A stretch of 64,000 bases of DNA from contig NC_053489.1 in NCBI RefSeq assembly GCF_905171775.1, forward strand, positions 243,542,231-243,606,230, given 5' to 3'. Below, piece by piece: positions 1-10,101 of the stretch. The DNA comes from Rana temporaria (taxonomy: Eukaryota; Chordata; Amphibia; Anura; Ranidae). The notes beneath the pieces are model-generated. The model saw only the letters and a list, made by a program, of their open reading frames with translations, was not told the origin of the DNA and did no database searches. The translations under genes were made by a program, and so were the position numbers. Numbering within the stretch: position 1 is the stretch's first letter; every line of letters begins with the position of its first letter.

Positions 1-1
1 A

Positions 2-754
2 TTTTTTAAGTACCTACAGGTTCGTCGCGCTATCCAAGCACAATTTAGCTCCCAAACAGTTACATGGGCCCAGATTCCCGTCCTTCTCAAACTAATTAAG
101 GCAAGGACAGCTAAGGGCTTAATATCAGTAATGTATGATGGTTTGGGTGTCAGTGCGATAAGTAGAGCGGTACCGTCCAAGACTAAAGCGGCGTGGGAAA
201 GAGACGTGGGAACAATATCTTCCGAACGGTGGGATAGGATCCTTCAACAAGGTGCCTTGGTCTCAATCGCTCCTGCTCAAAGATTGTCCCACCTGGTTTT
301 ACTACACTGGGTATATTATACCCCGCATAAAATGTTTAAATTTGGATGGAGACAAAATAATGAATGCCCAAGATGTAAAGATAAAGGGGATCTCATACAC
401 ATGGTCTGGAAGTGCCCCAAGCTCTATGGTTTCTGGGTCGAAATAATAGAGAAGATAAATGAGATATTTGGAACTTCCCTCGACCCAGTGGCTAGGATTT
501 GTCTCCTGGGGTGCATAGAGGACACAAGAGTAGCCCAAGGCAACCTGGAAGCAGTATTGAGATGTCTTTTTCAGGCACGGAAGTTGATAGCTCAAAAATG
601 GCAGGCACAGACTACTCCGTCCGCAGAAAACTGGATAGCGACTATGAAATTAACAATTTCAAGTGAAAGCGTGTACTTCACTAGACAGGGGAATTACGGG
701 AAATTCGCCAGAATATGGGGGTCGTGGCAGAGGGCTGCTGGGAACACCTTATAG
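2..754 (+). CDS. LINE ORF2 C-terminal region (partial)
   Basis: The reading frame is open from the window edge to the stop at 752-754, so the first Met (131) is internal and not a start. The protein is the post-RT C-terminal domain of an L1/Tx1-group ORF2. It shows a FFKYLQVRRA-type segment, an RLSHLVLLH segment and a cysteine motif CPRC-x7-H-x4-C at about 355-415, typical of L1-group ORF2 C-termini. The endonuclease and RT domains would lie left of the window. There is no in-frame stop over 250 codons, so this copy is younger than the neighbouring one at 1232-2198. It is transposon-derived, not a host gene. Confidence 0.75.
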   Translation, partial: FFKYLQVRRAIQAQFSSQTVTWAQIPVLLKLIKARTAKGLISVMYDGLGVSAISRAVPSKTKAAWERDVGTISSERWDRILQQGALVSIAPAQRLSHLVLLHWVYYTPHKMFKFGWRQNNECPRCKDKGDLIHMVWKCPKLYGFWVEIIEKINEIFGTSLDPVARICLLGCIEDTRVAQGNLEAVLRCLFQARKLIAQKWQAQTTPSAENWIATMKLTISSESVYFTRQGNYGKFARIWGSWQRAAGNTL

Positions 755-984
755 GGGAACCCGATGATGGATCCTCCGGGGCAACACGCCCCCCCCCCGC
801 GCTTGAAACGATTGCTACCCGTCGCGGTGGGGGTGAGATTGCCGGGAGCTCCTTTACGGGTACAACACTCCCCGGGAACCTTCGCCCTCGACATCAACAC
901 AAACAGACAATTGAAAAGCTAACAGGCCTCCTCTCTTCTCGATCAGGTGATCAACAAATAGGGTAGTACGCTTCTTAAGACAGG

Positions 985-1016
985 GGTTGGGAGGGGGGGT
1001 GGGGGGGGGGTGGAGA
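985..1016 (+). other. G-rich tract in LINE 3' UTR
   Basis: Runs of 3 to 10 G separated by one or two bases occur in the 3' UTR of the first LINE. Such tracts can form G-quadruplexes, and mammalian L1 3' UTRs carry a comparable polypurine tract. The position is directly visible; function is inferred. Confidence 0.5.
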
Positions 1017-1220
1017 GGCAAGACCACTGGGTAGGAGACCTAGCAGACAGTAGGTATCTGAGGGCATGCAAACTAGGAATACAGTTAGAATTGATTGAAT
1101 GTCTTGCTGTTTATTTTCTTGTCCGTATGTTGTAACTAGGTTAGCTGCTCAATCGATTGTTTGCTATTGTAAGTTAATCAAAAACCAAATAAAAAACAAT
1201 TCTAAAAAATAAAAAAAAGA

Positions 1221-2577
1221 AGCTATGGTCCATGGTACTGTCTAATTTGCATATTTTGGGATTTATTGCGGAGACCCCATTGTGGGATAACCCTAATTTA
1301 GTAGAGGTGTCGAAGTTGGATGGTTTTCTATCCTGGAGACTGGCTGGTATCGACAAGATTGCCCAGGTATATCACCAAAATATACTCAAATCATTTCAGG
1401 AATTGCAGGACGAATTTAACCTCCCTAGGCAACAATTCTATAGATACTTGCAGCTTCGGCACGCCTTGCAGGCCCAGGGTCAGATTATCTAGTCACCACC
1501 CGATAAAATATATATTTTTTTGGTAAGGACAAAAAAGGCCTAATATCCCATAGCTATTCTATTATTTTATTGACCATACAGGACGCAGCGACTTTACCGT
1601 GTAGGAGAGGGTGGACAGAAGACCTGGGAATTATTAGTGGTATAACATGGGACTTATGTTTACAAGCTGGACATCTTACCTCTTTTTCGCAATCTCATAG
1701 GTTGTCCCACCTATTTTTGCTACATAGAGCTTATTGTACACCTATTCAGCTGTTTCGTTGGGGAAGGAGGGATTCTTCTCTATGTCCCAAACACTGTGGG
1801 GAGGAGGGATCACTTATTCACTTGATGTGGCGCTGCACCGATTTTGGGGTAATGTGACGGAGGTTATTTCCTCTGTGTTCCAAGTCAGGGTCCCTTTGGA
1901 CCCCTTAATATGTATATTGGGGGCAGTGGATGAAGAAATCTACCCTCACCTGATCAACATTGCAGTGATCAGACTTTTATATTTAGCACGAAAGTTGGTG
2001 GCTAGATTTTGGTTATCCCCGCATGTTCCGACCAAGAAGCAATGGATTGAACAGGTTAATTTCATCCTTATACGGGAGTATCATACTTATCAGCATAGAA
2101 ATGCAGCCCGGAAATTTAATTCCATCTTGCAGCCCTGGTTGGAAACCCCTGGTTTGGCTCCTCCGAGACTGGTTTTGACTCGGTTGTTGCAAGCTTGAGG
2201 GATTCTTTCTATCCGGGAGGTAGACTCTGGTTTGTTTATACTGTAGTTTACATAAGGAATATATTGTAGGCAAAAGACTTTGGCTAACAGTGGGTAGTGG
2301 TTCTAACTGAGTAAGTAGACTGTGGGGTACAGGGTTTAAGTTGTGGCCCGTTGGCCTCTGGTGGGATTGGGGTGAGGGTGTTTATGCTTGCTCTTTACTG
2401 TTTAAATGTTTCTTGCATCATTATGTGTCTGGTTGGTAATGTTGGTGCCATTATGGTACTGTACGGATTTGAGTGTTTTTTCTTGCTTATATTTGTGACT
2501 TGTATTATTATCGTCCGTATTTTGTAATTTATTTTTATTGGCACAATAAACTTATTTTCTGATTTAAAAAAAAAAAA
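1221..2577 (+). mobile_element. Second L1/Tx1-like LINE 3' end, 5'-truncated
   Basis: This copy has the same ORF2 C-terminal region as the preceding one but is diverged. It ends in a clear A tail at 2565-2577 after an AATAAA-like ACAATAAAC. The 5' end is truncated in the ORF2 C-terminal domain. It is an ordinary dead LINE copy in a MORC2 intron. Confidence 0.75.
1232..2198 (+). pseudogene. Broken LINE ORF2 C-terminus
   Basis: The translation runs in three pieces. Frame one (1232-1492) covers a QFYRYLQLRHAL-type segment. The second (about 1570-1850) covers RRGWTEDLG, HRLSHLFLLHRAY and a degenerate cysteine motif CPKHCGEEGSLIH-x4-C. The third (about 1850-2198) covers ARKLVARFW and the C-terminal tail. 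At least two frameshifts and an in-frame interruption near 1490-1565 make it non-functional. The order of motifs matches the intact frame at 2-754. Confidence 0.7.
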
Positions 2578-2679
2578 AGTTCATGATGTCTACCCGGGGG
2601 AAGTGGTTAATAATATTCAATTACAATGTAACTCCATGAAAGTGGGGTTACCCTTTAAGTTTATACCTTCTCCAAGTTC

Positions 2680-3075
2680 TACCATTTGTTTGTCTAAACT
2701 TCTGTGGATGCAGGTTTTTGCAACAAGGTTATTGCAGCAGCACCCTGTTATTATTGGGCCTCATGGAACAGTTTTGTCTGGCTTGTTGGTCACCCTTATT
2801 CATTGCTTTGGGACGTCCCAAGGTCTATGAATATTCATCCTGTGCCTTGTACTGTATGACTAAGAAATTTTGACTTCCCTTTTTGGTTTTCTGCATTATT
2901 CTGCATTGCAAGACAAACTGAGCTTTCATGCAGTGGGGTGGGTTTATAGAGGTTACATCCGAGGGGGCATGTCAGGTAGAGCTTTGCCAGTAGCCAATCC
3001 TCTATATACCATCTGATAAAGCATGGCCTATAATTTCCAGCCTGTGTTCTGTACTGTATACCCAAATTATGGAAT
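2680..3075 (+). mobile_element. Old DIRS-like 3' remnant
   Basis: A short stretch at 2700-2760 reads VDAGFCNKVIAAAP, the segment that follows the catalytic tyrosine in DIRS recombinases (compare ASSDASFGRKVLQAAV in the copy at 12786-17953). It is followed by TTTGGGACGTCCC at about 2809, the motif preceding the internal complementary region in the younger DIRS copies. A diverged inverted-repeat-like region follows to about 3065. It is heavily decayed. Confidence 0.45.
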
Positions 3076-3214
3076 TTAGAGGAATGTCAAATTACCCCTG
3101 GTCATAATGATCATTGTTTTTCAGGTATGTGATTGTTGTTTTTATTTGGAAAAATGTCTCTAATTCGCATAGCTAATATTACTAATGTGTGATACATTTG
3201 AATTTTAACCACAG

Positions 3215-3286
3215 AAATTGTCAACGGTGCGTTCAAGTGCAGACCTAAAGAAGCTCCCTTTGGAGGTTAGCACACGTCCATCAGAG
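3215..3286 (+). CDS. morc2: MORC2 exon: start of linker
   Basis: Twenty-four codons lie between an acceptor ending ACCACAG and a donor GTTAGT, phase 0 on both sides. The peptide includes SSADLKKLPLEVSTRPSE, which corresponds to the segment just before the proline-rich linker in vertebrate MORC2. An earlier GTTAGC at 3263 could be mistaken for the donor. The longer version is chosen because VSTRPS continues the family pattern and joins in phase to the next exon. Confidence 0.85.
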
Positions 3287-4005
3287 GTTAGTAAATTTAA
3301 GTAGATATCTTTTAAAGTCTGGATCAAAAATATGTGTAAATAAAATAAATAATTATTTAAACATTAGTAGCGCTATAAAGAGATATAAAAAAAAAAAATG
3401 AGTGTGAGATCAAAAAAAAAGTTCACTGGGAAAACAAAATCCTGTGAGTGAATGTTCCCAAACGATCTTCCTCCACACAATGCTTGTCTGATAATCCCCA
3501 ACGGAAACTCACTTACCAGATGTAAGCATATTCAGAGTGTATCTTTAAATCACAGATAACATCCAACTGGTGTGTCCTGGGTTATTGGATGGGTATGTAG
3601 CTGTTGTTGGCGGCTTCAATATTTTTCCATCTGTATGCAGCTCATTATAAACATAAAAAGGTGCACATAGCTTAATCCAGTAGAAAATTCTCTATTAAAA
3701 CAAATTCATTAAGGTGTACACTAACAATGTATCAACCTTGTTTAAAACCTATTAAAAATGTCCTTGTGGTGTCGTTCTATGCTGCCATACCTTGCACCGC
3801 CACATCGGTGTTCCCGGGTAGGCAAAGCAGATGATCCGACAGCGTAGGTTGCTGCATGGTTACGCTCTGACTCATTTCTTTATTCCTTTCGTCGGAGGGC
3901 ATGGCCACGCAGCACAGCTCCCAGCCTAATATACTCGCAGACTACCTGGGAGATTAACCCACTATAGCTTGCATCGTTACTTAAAACTAATGTGCGGTAC
4001 CTGGC
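3287..4005. other. Intron, unassigned repeat-like sequence
   Basis: Part of the MORC2 intron. It contains A-rich runs near 3386-3420 and a moderately GC-rich stretch at about 3780-3960 that looks like an old dispersed repeat, but I cannot place it in a family. No exon is seen. Confidence 0.4.
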
Positions 4006-4009
4006 TTAA

Positions 4010-4476
4010 AGGGTCACTAAAGGATTTTTTTTTTTTAGCTAAATAGCTTCCTTTACCTTACTGCAGTCCTGGTTTCATGTCCTCATTGTCCGTTTTTGCT
4101 TTGATGTTGCTGTAATTCCTCTCTGTTCTGGACACTTCCTGGTTGTCTGTTTCCTGATCACCACAGTACTGGGAGATTTCTCACGGTGGTGACTAATCAA
4201 GGAGGTGTGATTACTGTGTGTAAAACAAAACTGGATTGGTGCTGAGGAGTTTTAGACAAAGTATCACTGCCCTCTATTGGCTCACTGCCCTCTATTGGCT
4301 CTCTGTACATCAGATAACCAGGAAACAACAGCAAAAACAAAGCTAAACTGCAGGCACATTATATGATTGATTTTTATCTATTTTTAATAATTTTTAAAAG
4401 AATCAGTTAACTATTATGTCTCTATACCCTGTAAACAGTAATTTCAGCTAAAAAAATGTTTTCCTTTAGTGACTCT
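4010..4476. mobile_element. TTAA-flanked miniature element, AGGGTCACTAAAGG family, copy 1
   Basis: The terminal inverted repeats AGGGTCACTAAAGGA and TCCTTTAGTGACTCT are flanked by TTAA on both sides (4006-4009 and 4477-4480). There is no coding capacity. Target and size fit a non-autonomous piggyBac-like element, but the superfamily is inferred from the target only. A second copy is at 9514-9942. An internal direct duplication (CACTGCCCTCTATTGGCT) occurs near 4270-4300. Confidence 0.75.
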
Positions 4477-4480
4477 TTAA

Positions 4481-5199
4481 CAGTCCTATATAGCTAAATG
4501 CTCTTGCATGCATGACTATATTGCAAAAACAAATTGTATATACATTTTAACATTTGCTGTCCGTTGGTGTTATTTACATCCTCTCAGCGCAATGTATATT
4601 GCGATCGGTGCATGAGCCGATCCATAATGAAATCGATCCATGCGCCGATCGCAACCAATCGTTCAGTGTATGTTGTCCATTGTTGGCCAATCTCAAACAA
4701 GGGACAAAAAAATAAAAAATAAAATAAAAATGTATATGTGTATTTTATATTTATTATATATTAGTGAGGCAAAAAGGATTTGCGAGCAACAACTACTATA
4801 CAAACCCATACCATCCAAACTTGGATTAGTATGTATGGTTTAATTTAATTAAATGAAGTTAAAAATATATATACCGTATGTTTGTGTTGTCAATCCAATC
4901 CCTATCGCTTAGTCTGGCACCATAGACTGAACACCTCTATCATAATACAAATTCCATCTGACATCTGTAAATTGCCTAAAAACAAACCATGAAAATTATC
5001 ATACAATGTCTCAATATTACAATGCATTATTAATGGATATTGTACCAGATTTAAGGTGTCATTTTTATATCTACCGCACTATAGTCTATTAAAGTGCGTG
5101 TGCAAAATATTTATCCTCAAAGAATATATGATTATTAAAATTCGTTTTAATGTTTAAAAAAAAAAAAAAAACAATTTCCTAAAAAATTAAATCAATAAT
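4481..5199. other. Intron, AT-rich, no gene seen
   Basis: AT-rich intronic sequence. The only structure noted is an imperfect inverted repeat around 4603-4655 (GCGATCGGTGCATGAGCC against its partner GCGCCGATCGC). The A run near 5160 may mark an old insertion tail. Confidence 0.4.
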
Positions 5200-5295
5200 C
5201 ACTTATAAAACAATTTAGATCCAACTCAACGTTTATTCCTTTAGGAGCAAGACTATCCGTTAAATCCATTTGGTCTCGCATTTGGATAATTCCCT

Positions 5296-5704
5296 TTACT
5301 CTGTTGCTTCCCCTCCAATCTTGGTGCATTTTTCCACCCCCCAGAATTTTAGTGCTGAGGGGGCACTTTTATTTTTAATTTTAAAGTGCATGGAGACACT
5401 GTTCCTTGTAACCATTACAAATATTGGTAATATGCTCTGATACCGTTTGCTTAAAGTGCGTTTAGTGCGACCAATGTACAATAATTTGCATGGGCACTGA
5501 GGTGCATTGACGACATGTGTAGACATGCATGTAATCTTTAATTTTGAATGTCCTCAAATTATTAGTTGATTGAAACGCTGTTATTCCTCTCAATCTTGTA
5601 TGTACTTGTCTACACGATATGCTCCTGCGGCATGCATAAAAACCTGGGCTTTCAAAAAACATAGATGGTCTTGTCGGTGGGTTTTTTGACCATTTTATCT
5701 TCAA
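5296..5704 (-). pseudogene. PLE GIY-YIG endonuclease domain remnant
   Basis: Two overlapping frames together give the PLE C-terminus: an upstream cysteine-bearing segment (about 5690-5560) and a downstream segment with CPCKLLYIGRTKRTLSKR, then SVSMHFKIKN and LKFWGVEKC. The LLYIGRT core with the following Arg is the YIG half of the GIY-YIG nuclease signature. A frameshift near 5510 separates the halves. In active elements this domain nicks DNA at the target. Confidence 0.75.
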
Positions 5705-5708
5705 ACGA

Positions 5709-6164
5709 TTAACCTTTTCTGTATATGAATATAAGGTTAGGCCGAAGAGATTTAGTTAAAATTTTATCCATACTCGCCAATGCCCAATTTTTAAAAAAAA
5801 TGGCCTCCACCTCTTTATATTGTGCGTGGTAGGCACTGATGAAACCCCATTTGTGTTGATTATCCATTTGTTTTTCTCCATCAAACACATGCTTTGTGGT
5901 ACTTTTTGCATCTCCTTTCATAGTCTTACCCAGAACTGTTTGATCGTAACCTTTTTCAGCAAAACATTTGTTCAGAATTTGTGCTTGGGTGATATAGTCC
6001 TCCTCACGTGTACAATTCCTCCTCACTCTTGTGAATTGGCCTTTTGGGATGTTTTTCAGCCATGTCGGGTGATGTCCACTGTGGATCGACAGATAACTAT
6101 TACAATCGGTTGGTTTAAAAAAACATTTGGTTACCAATTGCCGATTAATAAGCATCACTGTCAC
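5709..6164 (-). pseudogene. PLE connector between RT and GIY-YIG
   Basis: About 150 codons without a stop. The segment runs FFKPTDCNSYLSIHSGHHP, WLKNIPKGQFTRVRRNC, then EEDYITQAQILNKCF. This block follows the RT catalytic region in Penelope-like elements and contains the well-kept KNIPxGQFxRxRRNC motif. The first Met is internal. The frame is unbroken although the flanking domains are damaged. Confidence 0.75.
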
Positions 6165-6179
6165 ATCTAAATAATTGAT

Positions 6180-6720
6180 AGTGTCCTAACTCCACTGACA
6201 TTCCAGCCTAATATTGTTCTCATTTTTGTTGAGGTCGCTTACAAACGTTCTTAAGGAGGATTCTGTACCGATCCATATAAAGAGGTCATCGATGAAGCAT
6301 TTGTAGAATAAAAGCTCTTTTCTGCGTTGACCCTATATAAATTTGTCCTCCCATGCACTCATAAACAGATTTGCTAGAGATGGAGCAAACTTGCACCCAT
6401 TGTGACGCTTTTGGTTTGTGTATAGTATTGTTCTGAGTACCAAAAATAATTATGGCTTAAACAGTAATTGAGAGCCATACCTAAAAATTTCTTCTGAATG
6501 AATGGTAAATCCTCCATTTTGCTTAATGCACAATTTAAAGATAGTAAGGCATCTTCATGTTGTATTATGATGTATAGCGACGCTACGTTTGCTGTAACTA
6601 AAAATACATCACGTTCTTCCGGAATGTCAAGGTTGTTCAAAAGTTGTAAGAACTGCCTTGTATCCTTCAGGTAGGCTTTTGGTGTCAATCGCACGGTTTT
6701 GTAGGAAATAATCCAAATAT
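6180..6720 (-). pseudogene. PLE reverse transcriptase core remnant
   Basis: The frame at 6694-6374 reads LKDTRQFLQLLNNLD, then TANVASLYIII and LPFIQKKFLGMALNYCL, matching PLE RT motifs. The first catalytic aspartate position is occupied by Asn (ANVASLY). Further on (about 6297-6260) a different frame reads FIDDLFIWIG, the YxDD-like box with both aspartates kept. The frameshift between them and the D-to-N change make it inactive. Confidence 0.7.
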
Positions 6721-6959
6721 TGGCCTACTCTAGCATGCTATTTACAATTGGTCTTGTGGGGGGGTTTTGAGGGTCTTTGTGTATTTTGGATAATATGTAT
6801 ATTGTTGGTACACGATTAAAACTGGGGATTAAAAATCTTTTTTTGGCTTCATACTCTCATATTGAAACCATGTTCAATAGGAATAGTTAAATCATTTCTA
6901 TAACTTACAGTGGGATCACTCATAAGTTGTTTATAGGTACTAGTGTCTGATAAGATATA

Positions 6960-7541
6960 TTATTTAATTGAGTGATAAAAGTCACTGACCAGAATCACAA
7001 TTTTATTTTTTCCTAAAGATTTTAGTCCTTCCTCTATGTATTTTGGATTGACGTTTTTTTGGGGGATTAATTTGTCCACATCCTTCAACACCATCTGCTT
7101 AAAAACTTCAACATGTTTATTCGAGGGTTGAGGAGGATTAAACAGTGATTTATTTTTCAAACCGCTATTCACCCCAATTGTTGTATTGTCAATTTTTTGA
7201 ATTGGTGCTGAATTGATGCCCAAAAAGTATCTTCATGTTTTTCTTATATACTTATGGACGTCGCTATAGACAATTCATTTTTTAATTGGTATGTTAACAG
7301 CACATTTAAGCCCTGCATTTAAAATATTTATTTCTTTATCGTAGAGTTGGATATTCGTTAGATTGAAAATTCCATTTAATCTGTTTCCCTTCTTTTTTTT
7401 GGATTCGCCATCACCCTCTGCAACTTCTGTATTTTGTTGGTTGCTGGTTGGTTTGTTTGTTGTGGGGGATTCCACCATCCCTGTTCTTTCGGATATTGAG
7501 CCTTTGCTGGAGGTTTGACTTTCCATCCTCTTTGTGACCAA
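6960..7541 (-). pseudogene. PLE N-terminal region remnant
   Basis: Two frames carry a segment GIFNLTNIQLYDKEINILNAGL (about 7390-7310) resembling the conserved start of PLE ORFs, and FKQMVLKDVDKLIPQKN followed by a KSLGKNKIVILVSD segment (about 7120-6980) resembling the RT entry region. Stops near 7275-7225 separate them. The low-complexity region to about 7893 is rich in Arg/Glu/Asn and presumably belongs to the same element. Confidence 0.55.
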
Positions 7542-7953
7542 CTCCCTCCTCAGCCTAAAAAAGGCTTACTTGTTTTGGGACTTTCATAATTATAGTCATT
7601 TAACCTTTCATAATGGTTGGAGGTCGGTATTGGATATGGACTCCACTGATCTCTATCATCATCATATTGTTGAGTAGACCATCCATTATTATAATGTTGT
7701 TCCCTATTAGGGTATGGACTGTAACCTTCATTGTTTCGAAATGGCAGGGGTCTCTGCGGGAGATCCGCAGTATTTGGTAGATGTTGGTATTATGGTTGTG
7801 GATTCTGCTCATTATTCCTATTAACCATATTCTTTCTGCCTCTTCTCCCTCGTTGGCCTCCTCTTCCTCTCTTAGTGGGGATTTGGGGTACATGTGTCTT
7901 TTTTAAAGTCTACTTTATTTACTTCACTAACCAGGTTTAATTTTCTTGTGCAG

Positions 7954-8331
7954 CCGCCTGTGCCATCAACTCGTTCGCTACGACCAAAATCGCCACCCCT
8001 GCCAGCAGTATTGAAAGAAATTAAACCACCTCCAACTCCATCACCACGAAGCAGCAATGCAGTAAAGAAAACCGAATCGTCACGAGGGCTAAACAGTGAA
8101 AGAGCCAGCACATCGAGAGCTCACCCCCCACCTATTACTGCCGTTAAAACTAACAACACTACTAGGAACATCAGCAAAATAGTACCACCTGTGAAAGCCT
8201 CACCATCCATATCAAAACCTAATTTTCTTCAAGCTGCTCGCGCTTCAAAACTCACAGTATTGTCCTCCCCAAACTTGAAGTCTTCTAAGTCCGTTCCAGC
8301 AAAGAAACCTGTTAGAAGTAAAAGCCCCGTG
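7954..8331 (+). CDS. morc2: MORC2 exon: proline/serine-rich linker
   Basis: One hundred twenty-six codons lie between an acceptor TTTTCTTGTGCAG and the donor GTAAGG, phase 0 at both ends. The peptide begins PPVPSTRSLRPKSPPLPAV, which carries the RPxSPPLPAV motif of vertebrate MORC2. It continues as a basic, Ser/Pro/Lys-rich, probably disordered linker with several SP sites and a KKTES segment. There is no frameshift over 378 bases. The long T run just after the donor is intronic. Confidence 0.88.
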
Positions 8332-9067
8332 GTAAGGAAGCAGCTACTGTTCTGTTTTAAACACAACTTTTTTTTTTTTTTTTTTTTACATTTTCCTGTT
8401 CTCGTATGATATTTCAGTCTTTTTGGGTTTCTGATGAGCTCCAAATGCTGTCTTCATGTGTACCTCTTGAGCACCCCATTCAGAAAAGGTTCCCTCCAAC
8501 AAATGTTCCTGTTTAAAGAGCCCAGGAGAGGGCTTTAGTATATCATGATGCCAACAGTCTTTTAAAAAGCTCTTCTGTAGCAGCATAGCTGCTGATTTTT
8601 TTTTTTTTAAAGGCAAATTATTTTCAAACGTTTTTCAAAAATATAATCCGTGCAACAGAATGTGTCATCACCATACAAACCACATCAGAAAAAAAGTTTA
8701 TTCATCTTTCGTGTGTTTGCTTACCTGTCTAAATTAGTCATACCTCTTGGTTGTCAGGGTGAATACAAGTATTTCTCAGCATTTATTATATATGAAAAAA
8801 ATATATACTGTATTTATTGGCGTATAACACCCACTTTTTTACCCTGAAAATAGAGGGTAAACTGTGCCTGCGTGTTATATGCAGGGAGCTATGGAAAGTT
8901 TTTTTTTTTTTTTTTCCTGATACTTCCCTCTTAAAGTTAGAGTGCGTGTTATATGCCGATAAATACAGTATTCTATTTGATTTTTGGGAAATCTGTGTTA
9001 CTCCTGTTGACAAACGAAACCCATCTCCTGTGTCTGATGACAAAATTTGCTATTTCTCTGAATGTAG
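8332..9067. other. Intron with one small inverted-repeat element
   Basis: Intron between two MORC2 exons. It starts with a T-rich tract (about 8368-8388) and contains the inverted-repeat element at about 8805-8972. Nothing coding is recognised. Confidence 0.5.
8805..8972. mobile_element. Small inverted-repeat element (TACTGTATTTATTGGC ends)
   Basis: The left end TACTGTATTTATTGGCGTAT is matched by the right end ATATGCCGATAAATACAGTA, and inner arms (AACACCCAC, GCGTGTTATAT) continue the inverted repeat. The arms flank a T-rich centre. It is about 165 bp, has no coding capacity, and is probably a MITE. Confidence 0.7.
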
Positions 9068-9229
9068 ATTACCAGTGTGAGAAAGCGAACTTCTCAACAG
9101 ATAGTAGTTGAAGAAGACGATGATGATGAAGACGAAGAAGAAGAAGATATTGTCCCAACACCTAAACCTGAGAAAGCAAAACGATCAAAGGTAGTGGAAA
9201 TTAAAGAGGCGAATGAAGTAGAAGTGAAG
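9068..9229 (+). CDS. morc2: MORC2 exon: acidic stretch
   Basis: Fifty-four codons lie between an acceptor TGAATGTAG and a perfect donor AAG|GTAAGT, phase 0. The peptide starts ITSVRKRTSQQIVVEE and runs into an uninterrupted Asp/Glu tract, then PKPEKAKRSKVVEIKE. Vertebrate MORC2 has a similar acidic then basic stretch before the chromo-like domain, although the exact residues vary. The Asp/Glu tract is a codon-repeat region (GAT/GAA) prone to length change. Confidence 0.85.
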
Positions 9230-9410
9230 GTAAGTAATGGCTTAATATATTTACATGCATGTCTTCCCACTAATCCATGTAGGCTTGCATACTGAAACAT
9301 CTAATGCACAATACAGTACAAATTATTTTATAAAACACTCTTTCTTTTCCTTGCTCAGTTAGTGATGTTGCTGGAACTGCTTTGATTCAGTTTTGTAATG
9401 TAAGATTCAG

Positions 9411-10097
9411 GGGTTGATTTAGTTCATTTACTAAAGGCAGATAGACTTGTGTAACTGCACTTGTGCAGTTGCACTCATTTTCCCCAGAGCTTGGTGAATG
9501 TGGTGAAGCTTCAAGGGTCACTAAAGGATTTTTTTTTTTTAGCTAAATAGCTTCCTTTACAGTCCTGGTTTCATGTCCTCATTGTTCGTTTTTGCTTTGA
9601 TGTTGCTGTAATTCCTCTCTGTTCTGGACACTTCCTGGTTGTCTGTTTCCTGGTCACCACAGTACTCTGAGATTTCTCACTGTGGTGACTAATCAAGGAG
9701 GTGTGATTACTGTGTGTCAGCACCAATCCAATTTCGTTTTACAATCCATCACTGCCCTCTATTGGCTCTCTGGCTCTGTACATCAGAGAACCAGGAAACA
9801 ACAGCAAAAACGAAAATAAACTGCAGGCACATTATATGATTGGTTTTTATCTATTTTTAAAAGGAATCAGTTAACTATTATGTCTCTATACCCTGTAAAC
9901 AGTCATTTCAGCTAAAACAAAAAAATTCCTTTTAGTGACCCTTTCACTGTGTAAAGAATACCCAATCAGGCACAGGGAGAAAAAATAAAAATGTTTTGCT
10001 TTCACATGATTGAATGATGGAAATTTGCAGAGCTTTACCACATTCACTGAGCTGCAACTGCACTGTGCAGTCTATTTGCCTTTAGTGAATCAACCCC
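9411..10097. mobile_element. Inverted-repeat element hosting a nested element
   Basis: The ends GGGTTGATTTAGTTCATTTA and AGTGAATCAACCCC form an inverted repeat. Inner arms (TAACTGCACTTGTGCAGTTG against CAACTGCACTGTGCAG) extend it. The flanks TCAG (9407-9410 and 10098-10101) look like a short target duplication. The element is split by the insertion at 9514-9942. Confidence 0.7.
9514..9942. mobile_element. AGGGTCACTAAAGG family, copy 2 (nested)
   Basis: Same family as 4010-4476, with near-identical body and terminal repeats AGGGTCACTAAAGG and CCTTTTAGTGACCCT. Here the flanking tetranucleotide is TTCA on both sides (9510-9513, 9943-9946) instead of TTAA. It is inserted into the inverted-repeat element at 9411-10097. 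Confidence 0.78.
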
Positions 10098-10101
10098 TCA
10101 G

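Larger units (their letters stand above)
1..1215 (+). mobile_element. L1/Tx1-like LINE, 3' end (runs off left edge)
   Basis: The 3' end of a non-LTR retrotransposon enters from the left edge. It has the open C-terminal part of ORF2, a 3' UTR of about 460 bases with a very G-rich tract at about 985-1013, and an A-rich tail at about 1176-1220. A second, diverged LINE 3' end follows directly in the same orientation. It probably sits in a MORC2 intron, because MORC2 exons begin at 3215 on the same strand. Confidence 0.8.
5200..7900 (-). mobile_element. Penelope-like element, degenerate
   Basis: Read on the - strand, this intron segment encodes in order a charged N-terminal region (about 7890-7275), an RT domain (about 6970-6180), a conserved connector with a LKNIPKGQFTRVRRNC motif (6164-5709) and a GIY-YIG endonuclease-like region (5700-5296). 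That is the domain order of a Penelope-like element. Several frameshifts and stops divide it. It lies antisense to MORC2 and ends just before the 7954 exon. Confidence 0.8.

Noticed and set aside
5820..6170. 116-codon open frame on the + strand
   Set aside because: Antisense of the PLE connector, whose motifs are clear on the - strand.
9094..9300. Poly-Ser open frame on the - strand
   Set aside because: Antisense of the MORC2 acidic GAT/GAA tract.
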